From positions 1 through 27,490 of the forward strand of contig CAUJEQ010000280.1 of assembly GCA_963169135.1 (NCBI GenBank): a DNA stretch of 27,490 nucleotides. The letters are read 5' to 3'. Below, in pieces: positions 8,069 through 16,905 of the stretch. Each line of letters begins with the position of its first letter. Within the stretch, counting starts at the first letter, position 1. The translations under genes and the position numbers were made by a program. The notes below the pieces were generated by a model that was not told where the DNA came from, did no database searches, and saw nothing but the letters and a program-made list of their open reading frames with translations. This DNA is from Chloroflexota bacterium (GTDB lineage Bacteria > Chloroflexota > Dehalococcoidia > Tepidiformales > Tepidiformaceae).

Positions 8069-9390
8069 GGCACGCTCGGGTCGTAGGCGTCCGCGATGTG
8101 TCCGCCGGCGAGGAGCGACTGGTACTCGGCGTCCGAGACTTTTAGCACCTCGCGGTACACGTACTCGTTGTGCTCGCCGAACATAACGGGTGGCTGGTAG
8201 AACTCGACGGGCGTCTCCGGGAGCTGCCAGAGCGGTCCCACGTACTCGTAGGTGCCCGACGAGCGCTGCGTCTGGGTGCGGAAGAAGTTGCGCGCCCGGA
8301 GATGTGGATCCCCAAACATGCGCGACGCCTCGAGGACCGGGGTCGCGGCGATCCCGGCAGCCTGGAGCCGGTGCATCAGTTCGTAGTCGTCGCGGGTTGC
8401 CGTGTAGGCGGCGATGTGGGCATCGATCTCATCGTGGGCGGCAAGCCGGCCTTCGTTCGTGGCGAATCGGGGGTCTGCCGTCCACGCGGGATTGCCGATC
8501 GCGGCGGCGAAGGCGTTCCATTCGTCGTCGCCTTCGATAGAGATGGCGATCCAGCGGTCATCCATCGTCGCGGACGTGCCCGGCGACAGTGCGGGGTAGA
8601 CTCCCTGGAGCGCCCGTGCATGGACATCGCGGTTGGTGATGGCGCCCTGGACGTTGCCGTTCAGGCTGTAATCCATGATGGCCTGGGTGAACATGGCGGC
8701 GGCATTCTCGGCCTGGCCGATCTCGATGAGCTGGCCCTCACCCGTGCGGTCGCGATGCCAGATGGCCGTCATCGCGGCGAACGCGCCCTGGGCGCCCGCC
8801 AGGTAGTCGCCTGAATAGATTGCGGTGTTCGAGGAGGGGTCGGCGTCGCTGTAGCCGCGGAGGAGGCTATGGCCCATGACTGCTTCGAGGTGCACGCCGA
8901 GGGCGCGCGCTTCGAAGTACGGTCCGGTGCTGCCATAGGCCGGGACGCGGATGAAGATGATCTTTGGGTTGGCTTCCTTGAGCCACTCGTAGGTGATGCC
9001 GAGTTTTTCCATTGTCCCGGTGGCGTTGTTCTCGTAGACGATGTCGGACACGGCGACGAGACGCTTCAGGACATCGAGGCCTTCGGGGCGGCGGAGGTCG
9101 ACCGTGAAGCTCTTCTTATTGCGGTAGAGGCTGACAAAGGTGGGGCTGTAATCCCAGGGGCGATCGCCGATTTTCCCGCCAGGCACGCCGCCCGACCAGG
9201 CGATGGCTGTGTCGGCGAGGATCTGGGGGGGCCGGGCGATTGCGCCGCGGGTCATGGGCTGAAAGACGAAGGGGTTCTCGGGTTTGATGATCTCGGCGCC
9301 AAGATCGCCAAGGAGCATCGTGCCGAACGGGCCTGCCCAGACGACGCAGAGGTCGATGACGCGGATGCCTTCGAGGGGTTTGGGGCTCAT
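8065..9390 (-). CDS. CaiB/BaiF class III CoA-transferase (with Asp)
   Basis: The 441-residue enzyme belongs to the family III CoA-transferases, which move CoA between acids through an aspartyl-CoA intermediate. It has the typical start (PLEGIRVIDLCVVWAGPF), the nucleotide-fold segment LGDLGAEIIKPENP, the KKSFTVDLRRPEG block, and the GxYFEARALG region. The catalytic Asp is Asp195 in YSGDYLAG, matching the GDxxxG position of formyl-CoA transferase. The start ATG 9390 overlaps the stop of the upstream paralogue by ATGA, and its own stop overlaps the methyltransferase start. Substrates are unknown; the adjacent paralogue suggests a two-subunit enzyme. Confidence 0.93.
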   Translation of the reverse strand: MSPKPLEGIRVIDLCVVWAGPFGTMLLGDLGAEIIKPENPFVFQPMTRGAIARPPQILADTAIAWSGGVPGGKIGDRPWDYSPTFVSLYRNKKSFTVDLRRPEGLDVLKRLVAVSDIVYENNATGTMEKLGITYEWLKEANPKIIFIRVPAYGSTGPYFEARALGVHLEAVMGHSLLRGYSDADPSSNTAIYSGDYLAGAQGAFAAMTAIWHRDRTGEGQLIEIGQAENAAAMFTQAIMDYSLNGNVQGAITNRDVHARALQGVYPALSPGTSATMDDRWIAISIEGDDEWNAFAAAIGNPAWTADPRFATNEGRLAAHDEIDAHIAAYTATRDDYELMHRLQAAGIAATPVLEASRMFGDPHLRARNFFRTQTQRSSGTYEYVGPLWQLPETPVEFYQPPVMFGEHNEYVYREVLKVSDAEYQSLLAGGHIADAYDPSVP

Positions 9391-10586
9391 GCGGAACCTC
9401 CGGATGCGGCGGTGATGGCGGCGGCATCGAGGCCGGCCCCGGAGAGCACTTCGGCGGTGTGTTCGCCCAGCAACGGCGCGGCCCGGCGGAGCTGCCAGCC
9501 TCCCTTCTCCATGATGAGCGGCCGCCCGGGGAGGGTGACTTCGCCGAGTGCCGGGTGGGTGGCCTTCGCCCAGAACCCGCGCTCCCGGAAGTGGGGGTCG
9601 GTGAAGAGGTCCTCCATGGTGAACATGGGGCCGCAGAGGACCTTCGCGCGGCGGGCTTCATCCCAGACCTCGCGCTTGGTCCGTTCGATGCACCAGCCGA
9701 TGAAGTTGGCGTTCCACTCCTCGATCACAGCCGGGTTCAGCCGCTGGCCGGGGTCGCTGAAGCGGGGGTCGTCCATCCACTCGGGGTAGTTCAGCATGTC
9801 GGCAACGCGGTCGGGGTAGAGCCCGGCGTTGGTGAAGTCGACGTAGCCGTCGGCACAGGGATAGATACCGCCGGGCATGCCGCCCCCGTGGCTCGCCAGC
9901 CGGAGTGTCTTGCGGCCACTGAACTGGAAGGCGATGGCGGTCGCGTGGCGCCGGTCGACGCCGCCGAAGTGCGTCTCGGCGAGGGAGATGTCGACTTGCT
10001 GGCCGTTGCCCTGGCGCTTGGAGGCAAAGATTGCGCCCATCATGGCGACGACAGCGGCGGCACCGGATTCGAACAGCGCTGCGGTGCCGGCCATCTTGAC
10101 CGGTTCGCGGTCGGTCTCGCCCATCGAGTACATCTCGCCGCCGAAGGCGTAAAGCGTCAGGTCGTTCAGCTTGTAATCGCGGTAGGGGCCCGTCTGGCCG
10201 AAGTTGGAAATAGAGACGAGCGGGAGTGCCGGGTTGATGTCACGGAGGAACTCGTAGCCGATACCGAGCCTGTCGAGTGTGCCCGGGGCGAAGCTTTCGA
10301 CGACGAGGTCAGCCTTTGCGGCGAGCGCCCGCAGCGCATCGCGGCCGGCCGCTGTCTTCAGGTCGAGCACGACGGAGTGCTTGTTGCAGTTGAGATAGAA
10401 GAACGTCCCGCTCTTCTCCGGGTGGGGCTCACCGCCCTGGAAGGGACCCAGGCGCCGGGCAATATCGCCGCCGGGCGGTTCGACTTTGATGACGTTGGCC
10501 CCGAAATCGGCCAGCAGCCGGGTCGCGTAGGGCCCTGCGATGTGCTGGCTCAGATCAAGGATGGTCAGGTCGTCCAGTGCCTGCAC
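9387..10586 (-). CDS. CaiB/BaiF family protein lacking the catalytic Asp
   Basis: This 399-residue family III CoA-transferase starts at GTG 10586, chosen because GGAGGT lies just upstream and the family opening LDDLTILDLSQHIAGPYATRLLADFGANVIKVE follows at once; longer readings add only non-family residues. It shares the family blocks NKHSVVLDLKTAAGRDAL and GYEFLRDINPALPLVSISNFGQTGPY. Aligned with the downstream paralogue through the helix GAAAVVAMMGAI, the catalytic Asp is replaced by Leu171 (AALFESG). It may be a non-catalytic partner subunit, as in two-gene family III enzymes, or it may use Glu173. It is the first gene of the operon. Confidence 0.9.
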   Translation of the reverse strand: MQALDDLTILDLSQHIAGPYATRLLADFGANVIKVEPPGGDIARRLGPFQGGEPHPEKSGTFFYLNCNKHSVVLDLKTAAGRDALRALAAKADLVVESFAPGTLDRLGIGYEFLRDINPALPLVSISNFGQTGPYRDYKLNDLTLYAFGGEMYSMGETDREPVKMAGTAALFESGAAAVVAMMGAIFASKRQGNGQQVDISLAETHFGGVDRRHATAIAFQFSGRKTLRLASHGGGMPGGIYPCADGYVDFTNAGLYPDRVADMLNYPEWMDDPRFSDPGQRLNPAVIEEWNANFIGWCIERTKREVWDEARRAKVLCGPMFTMEDLFTDPHFRERGFWAKATHPALGEVTLPGRPLIMEKGGWQLRRAAPLLGEHTAEVLSGAGLDAAAITAASGGSA

Positions 10587-10633
10587 ACCCACCTCCGTGC
10601 GGGCCGATTGACCGGCCCGAAACTGTGGCCGGA

Positions 10634-10639
10634 ACTCTA
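10634..10639 (-). promoter_or_regulatory. Possible -10 box of the CaiB operon
   Basis: TAGAGT on the minus strand within GCTAGAGTTCC, 48 nt before the GTG start of the first CaiB-type gene. Confidence 0.3.
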
Positions 10640-10689
10640 GCAGAGGAACGCCACCCGCTGCACGACGGGCAGGTTCGGTCCCCGCCCGG

Positions 10690-10695
10690 TAGAAT
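10690..10695 (+). promoter_or_regulatory. Possible -10 box of the class I CoA-transferase
   Basis: TAGAAT in CGGTAGAATCCGC, 32 nt before the TTG start. It would be divergent from the CaiB operon, 50 bp away, in one short control region. Confidence 0.35.
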
Positions 10696-10726
10696 CCGCG
10701 GCACAGCACTACACCGAGGTGGCCCA

Positions 10727-12202
10727 TTGAGCGCTCGCTACGAAAACTGGCGCGACGACTACCAGTCGCGCCTGAAGACTCCCGAACAGGCCGTTGAAGC
10801 AGTCAAAGAAGGGGACCTGGTCTCGATCACCATCCTCTGTCCCGCGCCACTGGTCACTGCGTTCGTCGAACGGGCGAAGAAGCTCGGGCGTGTGGACTTC
10901 CGCACGCTCGCCCCGGGGAACCCCGAGTTGTTCAACGCAGACCTGATCAAAGGCGAGAAGGAGATCGAGATCTTCATCGGCGACGCCATGAGGCCCGCGC
11001 ACGATTCGAAGGTGGCCACCTACCTGCCGAACACGTTCATGCTCGGGATGAAGGCGTTCGATGCCGGGCGCGAAGAGGCGCGGATGCCCGACGTGTTCCT
11101 GACGCCGTGCAGCGCTCCGAACGAGCAGGGCTACATCCACTTCGGCCCGCACATGTGGCAGCGCAAGTCCTATGCGAAGCGCTGCAAAAAGACCATCGCC
11201 ATCGTCGACCCAAACATGTCGCCGGTTTTCGGGGACGTGTGGATGCACGTCAGCGAGATCGACACATTCATCGAGGGCGCGATCAAGCCGGTGGACATCG
11301 CGGGCATCGAGGAGCGCATCAACACCCTTGCGAACGAGGCAGATCGGCCGGCGCTGCTCGAGATCCTGAAGAAGGCGAGCTCGGAACAACTCGCGCTGGT
11401 CGAGTCGATGTTTCACGCGTTCCCGCCGGCGATGCTGGCCAATGCACTCGGCGCGGTCGAGATCGACCCGGCGGCCCAGGGCATCGCCGACAACCTCCGC
11501 CAGATCGTGCGTGACGGCGACACGATCCAGGTGGGTGTCGGACAGCCGAGTTCGCTCATGTTTCTCGCGGGCGCGTTCGACGACGCAAAGCATCTCGGAG
11601 TGCACACCGAGCTGGGGTCGCCCGGCCTGGCGAAGCTCTGGAAGAAGGGCATCATCGACGGTTCTCGCAAGACGCTCTTCCCCGGCAAATCGGTGGCGGT
11701 CGCCTGGACGGGATGCGACGGCGAGGACTACCAGATCATCGCCAACAACCCGGCCTTTGAGCTGCACATGCCGGAGAGCATCCTGAACCCCGCGGTCATG
11801 TCGCAGAACTACCAGATGACGTCGATCAACAGCGCGATCGCGGTGGACCTGCTTGGCCAGATCGCGAGTGAGGACCGTTTCGGCGGACACATGGTGAACG
11901 GCACCGGCGGACAGCCCGACACGCACATCTCGGCTGCGCTCTGCCGCGATGGCCGGGCGATCACGGTGATGCGCTCGACGGCGATGGAGGGCAGCATCTC
12001 GAAGGTGGCCGCCAAACACGACGCCGGGACGCTGGTCACGATTCCACGCTACCTGGCGGACACGATCATCACCGAGTTTGGTATCGCCCGGCTGCTCGAC
12101 AAGAATCACCGCCAGCGTGCGGCGGAACTCATCTCGATCGCTCACCCGGACTTCCGCGCGGAGCTCCGCCGGGAGGCCGAGGAACTCTGGGGCAAAATCT
12201 AG
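10727..12202 (+). CDS. Acetyl-CoA hydrolase/transferase (class I CoA-T)
   Basis: This 491-residue enzyme belongs to the family of acetyl-CoA hydrolases, succinyl-CoA:acetate and 4-hydroxybutyrate CoA-transferases, which use a glutamyl-CoA intermediate. The catalytic Glu is Glu295 in GVHTELGS, and the oxyanion glycines are in IQVGVGQPSS (267-276). Other family marks are CSAPNEQGYIHFG (128-140) and VNGTGGQPD near 406. The start is TTG 10727, because GAGGTGG lies just upstream and the frame continues with SARYENWRDDY, the usual family beginning. It precedes a RidA-like gene by 17 bp and diverges from the CaiB operon. The acyl donor and acceptor are unknown; acetate is plausible given the acs gene nearby. 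Confidence 0.92.
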   Translation: MSARYENWRDDYQSRLKTPEQAVEAVKEGDLVSITILCPAPLVTAFVERAKKLGRVDFRTLAPGNPELFNADLIKGEKEIEIFIGDAMRPAHDSKVATYLPNTFMLGMKAFDAGREEARMPDVFLTPCSAPNEQGYIHFGPHMWQRKSYAKRCKKTIAIVDPNMSPVFGDVWMHVSEIDTFIEGAIKPVDIAGIEERINTLANEADRPALLEILKKASSEQLALVESMFHAFPPAMLANALGAVEIDPAAQGIADNLRQIVRDGDTIQVGVGQPSSLMFLAGAFDDAKHLGVHTELGSPGLAKLWKKGIIDGSRKTLFPGKSVAVAWTGCDGEDYQIIANNPAFELHMPESILNPAVMSQNYQMTSINSAIAVDLLGQIASEDRFGGHMVNGTGGQPDTHISAALCRDGRAITVMRSTAMEGSISKVAAKHDAGTLVTIPRYLADTIITEFGIARLLDKNHRQRAAELISIAHPDFRAELRREAEELWGKI

Positions 12203-12219
12203 CGCCGGGAGGCCGGTCC

Positions 12220-12603
12220 GTGTCAGAAGGCAAGCAGGTCATCAATCCGCCGGGGTTGTTCAACGCGCCGGCGCTCGGCTTTTCGCACGCCGTCCGCGTT
12301 GGCGAGACGGTGTACTGCTCGGGGCAGGTGAGCATGGGCGGAGGCACGCTCGAAGAGCAATGCCTGGATGCGTTCCTGAACGTGCGCAAGCTGCTGGCGG
12401 CCAGTGGCGCGACGACGGACGACGTTGTGAAGGTGACCATCTATTGCACCGATGAGGACGGCTGGCGCAAGACGGCCAATGTCCGGGCGGAATTCCTCAA
12501 GCCGCCGTTCCCGGCGGTGACCTTCGTGGTGGTGAGGGCACTCGCGACTCCCCGGATCAACATCGAGGTCGACGTCACCGCGGTCATCGGGGCGGGCCGG
12601 TAG
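12220..12603 (+). CDS. RidA/YjgF-family protein
   Basis: The 127-residue product has the RidA fold throughout: FSHAVRVGETVYCSGQVSMG, TLEEQCLDAFLNVRKLLAASG, TTDDVVKVTIYCTDEDGW, and the C-terminal INIEVDVTAVIGA. RidA proteins hydrolyse reactive enamine/imine intermediates and form trimers, with the active site between subunits. The canonical Arg (Arg105 in E. coli RidA, in ARLP) is not at its usual place; here the segment is VVRALATPRINIE, with Arg shifted by two, so this is probably another Rid subfamily of uncertain activity. GTG 12220 has GGGAGG 8 nt upstream. It is co-transcribed with the CoA-transferase (17-bp gap). Confidence 0.88.
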   Translation: MSEGKQVINPPGLFNAPALGFSHAVRVGETVYCSGQVSMGGGTLEEQCLDAFLNVRKLLAASGATTDDVVKVTIYCTDEDGWRKTANVRAEFLKPPFPAVTFVVVRALATPRINIEVDVTAVIGAGR

Positions 12604-12610
12604 CGGGTAA

Positions 12611-13609
12611 CTAACCTTCGCCCGTATCCACTACCTGCGCCGCGCGGACGCCGCGGAGGCCAAACGAGAGGCCGTCGCGGCTCGCGAGCAGCAGCGCCGC
12701 ACCGATGAGGCTGACGGGCACGACGTTCACCAGGTGGGCGAGGATGGCGAAGCTCAGGGCGCGGCTCTCGCCGACGCCAAACGGCAGCAGCGAAGCCGTC
12801 GCGGCCAGGTGGAACACGCCAATGTAGCCGGGCGACGAAGGGATGAGCATTGCCAGGTTTGTGGTGCACGTCAGCAGGACGGCCACCGGCACCGGCGCAT
12901 CGATGTTGAGGGCCTGCATGAGCAGGTAGTTGATGGCGAAGGCGGTGAGCCAGGCGGTCCAAGACCAGCCCCAGATACCGACCACATGGTCGCGCCGGAA
13001 AAGCTGACGGAGGCCCTCGGAGAACGAGCGAGCCTCGTCGCGCATGCGCTGGTTCGCGGGGAGGAGGCGGGAGAGGTGGTGGTTGCCGGCCAACCGCTCG
13101 ACGCGGGAGTGGAACACGGCGAGCAGGACCATCAGCACGAGGAGGACGACCAGTACCCCCCATGCCGTGTGTAGCCAGCCTTCGTAACGCCCCGGCACCG
13201 GGAGGAAGGGGCTGACGAGCACAAACCCGGCGAGCAGCGTCACGGTGTCGGTCACACGTTCGGTCAGCATCGAGGAGACGACGTGGCCGAAGCGGACGCC
13301 GGGCTGGCGCGTGGTCATGGTCACCCGTGCGACATCACCAAGCCGGGCCGGGAGCACGTTGTTGAGCAAGAAGCTGATGTGGAGGATGCGGTAGAGGCCG
13401 CGGATGGAAACCTGGGAGCTCTCGGGGAGGAGCAGGCGCCAGCGGACAGTCTTGGCGATGAGTGAGATCACGAGGCAGGAGACCGCCAGCGCGATGAACC
13501 CCGGGTTGGCCGCTTCGAGGGCGGCGCGGGTGCTGGTCCAGGGGATAAGCCTGAGGAGCAGGGCAACGCAGGCGAGCGTGATGGCCAGGCCAAGGAGAAA
13601 TCGGCGCAT
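12611..13609 (-). CDS. Flippase-like integral membrane protein (UPF0104)
   Basis: The 332-residue protein has about seven to eight membrane helices and the two family signatures of the lysylphosphatidylglycerol synthase transmembrane domain group: NNVLPARLGDVARV (83-96) and IPSSPGYIGVFH (256-267). No soluble synthase domain is attached, so it is not MprF itself. Proteins like this are thought to move or modify lipids or lipid-linked sugars; the substrate is unknown. ATG 13609 was chosen for AGGAAG just upstream and for the RRFLLG start of the first helix. It faces the RidA gene tail to tail and is divergent from the PAP2-type gene, also a lipid-type membrane enzyme. Confidence 0.9.
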   Translation of the reverse strand: MRRFLLGLAITLACVALLLRLIPWTSTRAALEAANPGFIALAVSCLVISLIAKTVRWRLLLPESSQVSIRGLYRILHISFLLNNVLPARLGDVARVTMTTRQPGVRFGHVVSSMLTERVTDTVTLLAGFVLVSPFLPVPGRYEGWLHTAWGVLVVLLVLMVLLAVFHSRVERLAGNHHLSRLLPANQRMRDEARSFSEGLRQLFRRDHVVGIWGWSWTAWLTAFAINYLLMQALNIDAPVPVAVLLTCTTNLAMLIPSSPGYIGVFHLAATASLLPFGVGESRALSFAILAHLVNVVPVSLIGAALLLASRDGLSFGLRGVRAAQVVDTGEG

Positions 13610-13737
13610 GCTTCCTATCGTTGACCCGAATCCTTCCTGGCTCACAGCGTGCCACACTTCATCGCTTCCGTCAGTGCGGGGCGGGCGATACGCTGAGATG
13701 CGTGAGTATCGCCGAACCCCCGGTCCCGGAGCGCAGC

Positions 13738-14646
13738 ATGGCCCGCGAACCGGGAGTGACTGCCACCGCAGCGCGGCCCGAGCGGCTCCTGCTCGGGATC
13801 CAGATCATCGCGCTCCTGCTCATGGCGGGGACCGTCGCCACGAAAGTCTGGCAGGACCACACCTGGTTCGGGTTCGCGCTGGTCGGCGTCACGCTGGTGG
13901 TGTGGGCGCCGGAGATACGGTTCCGCCGCGAGCGGGTGTGGTGGTTCGCTTACGTGGCAGGCATATTCGTCTACACGCTCCTGCGGGCCTACGCCGACGA
14001 GACCGGGATCCCGGTGCGCACGCAGTACGTCATCTCTATCGACCAGTCGGTGTTCCTGGGGACGGACCCAATCGTCTGGCTCCAGCAGCGGTTCTTCGAT
14101 CCGGTCTCGCTGGGCCTGCACGACTATCTCTCGGTCGCGGTGCACTGGTCGTTCTTCATCGCACCACACCTTGGCGCGGTGCTCGTGTTCCTCTACCGGC
14201 GGACGCTCTTCCCGAAGTACGTCGCAATGATAGCGGGGACAATGTACCTGGCCCTATTGCTGTTCTTCCTGTTGCCGACGGCGCCGCCGTGGCTGGCCGG
14301 TCAAACGGGCGCCCTGCCCGGCGCCTTCCGTGTGATGGACTTTGTTGGCGGAAGTGTGGACCCGGACACGTACCAATCGTTCTATGCGTCGCTGGGCGAG
14401 CCGAACTCGGTCGCGGCGATGCCGTCGCTGCACCAGGGCGTAACGTTCGCGATGTACCTGTGGGCACGGGACCATGCGCCGCGTCTGGCGCCATGGCTGC
14501 TGGTGTACTCCCTCGTCATGGGCGCCGCGCTGATGTACCTGGGCGAGCATTACCTTGCCGACCTCGCGGTGGGGATGGCGTGCGCAGGCGTTCTCTGGCT
14601 GGCTGCCCGGCGGTGGTTTTCGCCGGCTCCCACCGAGACCGGCTAG
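13738..14646 (+). CDS. PAP2-superfamily membrane phosphatase/phosphotransferase
   Basis: The 302-residue protein has about six membrane helices and PAP2 active-site motifs: MPSLHQG (228-234) with His232 and GEHYLADLAVG (269-279) with His271 and Asp275. The motif LLPTAPPWL (178-186) is like that of the inositol-phosphotransferase (Aur1/Ipt1-like) branch, so it may transfer or remove a phosphate-containing head group on a lipid rather than act as a simple phosphatase. ATG 13738 has GGAG 6 nt upstream; GTG 13702 would extend it by 12 residues. Its TAG stop is interleaved with the convergent cheR stop in a CTAG at 14643-14646. It diverges from a flippase-like gene. Confidence 0.87.
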   Translation: MAREPGVTATAARPERLLLGIQIIALLLMAGTVATKVWQDHTWFGFALVGVTLVVWAPEIRFRRERVWWFAYVAGIFVYTLLRAYADETGIPVRTQYVISIDQSVFLGTDPIVWLQQRFFDPVSLGLHDYLSVAVHWSFFIAPHLGAVLVFLYRRTLFPKYVAMIAGTMYLALLLFFLLPTAPPWLAGQTGALPGAFRVMDFVGGSVDPDTYQSFYASLGEPNSVAAMPSLHQGVTFAMYLWARDHAPRLAPWLLVYSLVMGAALMYLGEHYLADLAVGMACAGVLWLAARRWFSPAPTETG

Positions 14647-15440
14647 GCCGCTTTCTGGTACATGCTGGTGCCGGCCGTGCGGAACCCGATCTCGCCGGAC
14701 CGCATGATCATCTCGCTTCCACCGATGAAGAGGAGCCCGCTCGGGCGCAGGGCTTTCGCGAAGCCCTTGTAGATGTGCTGTTTCGCCTCATCGGTGAAGT
14801 AGATGACCACGTTGCGGCAGAGGATCATGTCCAGGTCGGTGGGGTACGGGTCGCTGAGAAGGTCGTGGCGGCGGAAGTTCACCTTGCGGCGGATTTCGTC
14901 AGTCACGCGGAAGGTCTCACCCTCGGCAGTGAGATACTTCTTCACCAAGGCGGGCGGGACGGCGCGGATCTCGGACGGGAGGTACCCGTTCCCTTCCCGG
15001 GCGCGGGAGAGGATGGGCAGGTCGACGTCCGTCGCCAGGATGCTGTGGGTCCCGCGCGGGTCCAGCTCGTTCAGGATCATGGCGAGGGTGTAGGGCTCGC
15101 AGCCAATGGAGCACCCCGCGCTCCAGATCTTGAGCTGCCGGCGCTCCTTGATCAGATTCGGGAGCCACTTTGCCTGGAGTTCCTGGAAGCGGTCTGCCTG
15201 GCGGAAGAACTCGCTGACGTTGATGGTCAGGGTGTCTCGCACGTCGCCCAGCAACTTGTGGTCGGCGGCAATGGCCTTTTCGAAGGCCAGCCAGCCATCA
15301 AGACCGCGGCGGGTCATGATGCTGGCCAGACGCCGCTTCATCTGCGGCTCCTTGTACTGGCCGAGGGGAACGCCGATGGCACGTTCGAGCGCCCTGCGGA
15401 AGGTGAGCCACCGGGGATCTTCCGGTTCTTCGAACTTCAT
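14643..15440 (-). CDS. cheR: Chemotaxis protein methyltransferase CheR
   Basis: The 265-residue enzyme methylates glutamates of chemoreceptors using SAM. It has an N-terminal helical domain (MKRRLASIMTRRGLDGW), RDTLTINVSEFFR (68-80), SAM motif IWSAGCSIGCEPYTLAM (105-121) and CRNVVIYF (208-215). The usual GEEP of the SAM motif reads GCEP, with Cys114 where Glu is common. No receptor-docking tail peptide can be assessed. It starts at ATG 15440, overlapping the cheB stop by ATGA, and is the last gene of the chemotaxis operon. No chemoreceptor gene lies in the window. Confidence 0.95.
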   Translation of the reverse strand: MKFEEPEDPRWLTFRRALERAIGVPLGQYKEPQMKRRLASIMTRRGLDGWLAFEKAIAADHKLLGDVRDTLTINVSEFFRQADRFQELQAKWLPNLIKERRQLKIWSAGCSIGCEPYTLAMILNELDPRGTHSILATDVDLPILSRAREGNGYLPSEIRAVPPALVKKYLTAEGETFRVTDEIRRKVNFRRHDLLSDPYPTDLDMILCRNVVIYFTDEAKQHIYKGFAKALRPSGLLFIGGSEMIMRSGEIGFRTAGTSMYQKAA

Positions 15441-16528
15441 CGGGAGAGCCTCATTGCGGGAAGGGTCTTGAGTAGTGCGCTCGCAACCTGGTCGAGGGGT
15501 ACCTGAGTGGGGTGCTGAGCGCGTTCGGTGGCCACACGCGGCATGCCGTAGACGACGCTGGTGGCTTCGTCCTGGGTGATCACCTTGCCGCCGGCTGCCT
15601 CCAGGCGAGCCGCCCCTTCGGCGCCGTCCTTGCCCATGCCGGTCAGGATGGCGACGCTTGCCGCCCGGCCGAAGACTTCGGTGACCGAGAACAGCGTGAT
15701 GTCGACGCTGGGCCGGACACCGTGGACAGCCGGCGACTGATCGAGGTGGATGCGCTTTTCCCTCGTCACCCGCAAGTGGTAGTCGCCCGGGGCAAGGTAG
15801 ACGCGGCCGTTGATGATGGGCTCGCCATCCACCGCTTCGGCGACGGACAGCGGGGAGAGTGAATCGAGCCGTCGCGCGAGGGCGCCGGTGAAGCCCGCTG
15901 GCATGTGCTGGACGACGATGACCGCGGCCATCAGTTCGGCCGGAAGATGCGGGATGACCTCGGTGAGTGCCGGCGGACCACCCGTGGAGGATCCGACAAC
16001 CAGGAGGTTGTGTGCGGGCAACCGGCCACCGGTGACGGCGGGCGGATGGGCCGCAACCGGGGCCGCCGGCCGGGGCGGCAGCAGTGCGATGCGGTGGCGC
16101 CGGACACGGGACACGCTCGCGCGTTCGACCGCCTCAACCAGTTTTTCTCCAACGTTGACGAGGTCGGTGCTGACACCGCTTGGTTTGCCGATGCATTCGA
16201 CGGCGCCGGCTTCGAGTGCCCGGATGGCGGTCGCGGTGCCTTCGCTGGTCAGGGTCGATACCATGACGATGGGTGTCGGAACGGTCTGCATGATCTCGCC
16301 CACGGCCGTCACGCCGTCCATGCGCGGCATTTCGACGTCCATGGTGATGACATCGGGGCGGAGTTCGAGCGCGCGCTTCACGCCCTCCATGCCGTCGCTG
16401 GCGCTGCCGACGACAACGACGCGGGGGTCCTGAGACAGGAGCCGTTCGATGGCGCGCCGCATGAAGGCGGAGTCGTCGACAATGAGGACCCGGATCGGGC
16501 GATCCTGGGAAGGTGCGGGGAAGGCCAC
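15437..16528 (-). CDS. cheB: Chemotaxis glutamate methylesterase CheB
   Basis: The 363-residue protein removes methyl groups from (and deamidates) chemoreceptors. It has a receiver domain (residues 12-125) with Asp18/Asp19, phospho-acceptor Asp64 (VITMDVEMPRMDG) and Lys115, a Pro/Arg/Ala-rich linker (146-170), and the esterase domain with the Ser-His-Asp triad: Ser181 in GSSTGG, His208 in QHMP, and Asp301 in TGMGKDG. The start is GTG 16528, with AGGAGG 6 nt upstream. It lies 10 bp after cheY and overlaps cheR by 4 nt. Phosphorylation by the CheA encoded in the same operon would activate it. Confidence 0.97.
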   Translation of the reverse strand: MAFPAPSQDRPIRVLIVDDSAFMRRAIERLLSQDPRVVVVGSASDGMEGVKRALELRPDVITMDVEMPRMDGVTAVGEIMQTVPTPIVMVSTLTSEGTATAIRALEAGAVECIGKPSGVSTDLVNVGEKLVEAVERASVSRVRRHRIALLPPRPAAPVAAHPPAVTGGRLPAHNLLVVGSSTGGPPALTEVIPHLPAELMAAVIVVQHMPAGFTGALARRLDSLSPLSVAEAVDGEPIINGRVYLAPGDYHLRVTREKRIHLDQSPAVHGVRPSVDITLFSVTEVFGRAASVAILTGMGKDGAEGAARLEAAGGKVITQDEATSVVYGMPRVATERAQHPTQVPLDQVASALLKTLPAMRLSR

Positions 16529-16538
16529 AGCGTCCCTC

Positions 16539-16895
16539 CTATGCGCAGAGCTTGCTGACGGCGGCGAGGACGCGGTCGCCTTCGCAGGGCTTCACGAGGA
16601 AGTCCTTTGCGCCGCTTTTCACGGCTTCCAGGACGATCTGCTGCTGGCCGAGCGCGGTGACCATCGCGACCCGTGCGGCCGGATCGTGGGACTTGATCTC
16701 CTTCAGAGCGGTGAGGCCGTCCATTTCGGGCATTGTGATATCCATGAGGACGGCGTCCGGTCTTTCCGACTTGTACTTCTCGACGGCCTCGAGGCCGTTT
16801 TCGGCCTGGACGACCTGGTAGCCCGCTTCGCTGAGGATTTTCGACATGCGCATCCGCATGAAAGCTGCATCATCGACCACGAGTATTGTTGCCAA
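16539..16895 (-). CDS. cheY: Response regulator CheY
   Basis: The 118-residue single receiver domain carries the full signalling set: Asp8/Asp9 (VVDD), Asp52 (LMDITMPEMDG), Thr80 (VMVTALG) and Lys102 (LVKPCEGD). Phosphorylated by CheA it would bind the FliM N-terminus and switch the motor; CheC and CheX in this window can dephosphorylate it. Start TTG 16895 has AGGAG 7 nt upstream, overlapping the cheD stop codon in TAGGAG; no ATG precedes the beta-1 strand ATILVVDD. The RBS lies in a short palindrome (16896-16907) that could weakly mask it. The gene sits between cheD and cheB. Confidence 0.96.
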   Translation of the reverse strand: MATILVVDDAAFMRMRMSKILSEAGYQVVQAENGLEAVEKYKSERPDAVLMDITMPEMDGLTALKEIKSHDPAARVAMVTALGQQQIVLEAVKSGAKDFLVKPCEGDRVLAAVSKLCA

Positions 16896-16905
16896 AGGAG
16901 GACTC

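Noticed and set aside
10709..12145. 478-residue minus-strand open frame
   Set aside because: Antisense shadow of the class I CoA-transferase, with Arg/Val/His-rich composition and no motif.
13404..15506. 700-residue plus-strand open frame
   Set aside because: It crosses antisense to the flippase-like gene, then a shifted frame of the PAP2-type gene, then antisense to cheR. No family signal; the true genes keep intact motifs.
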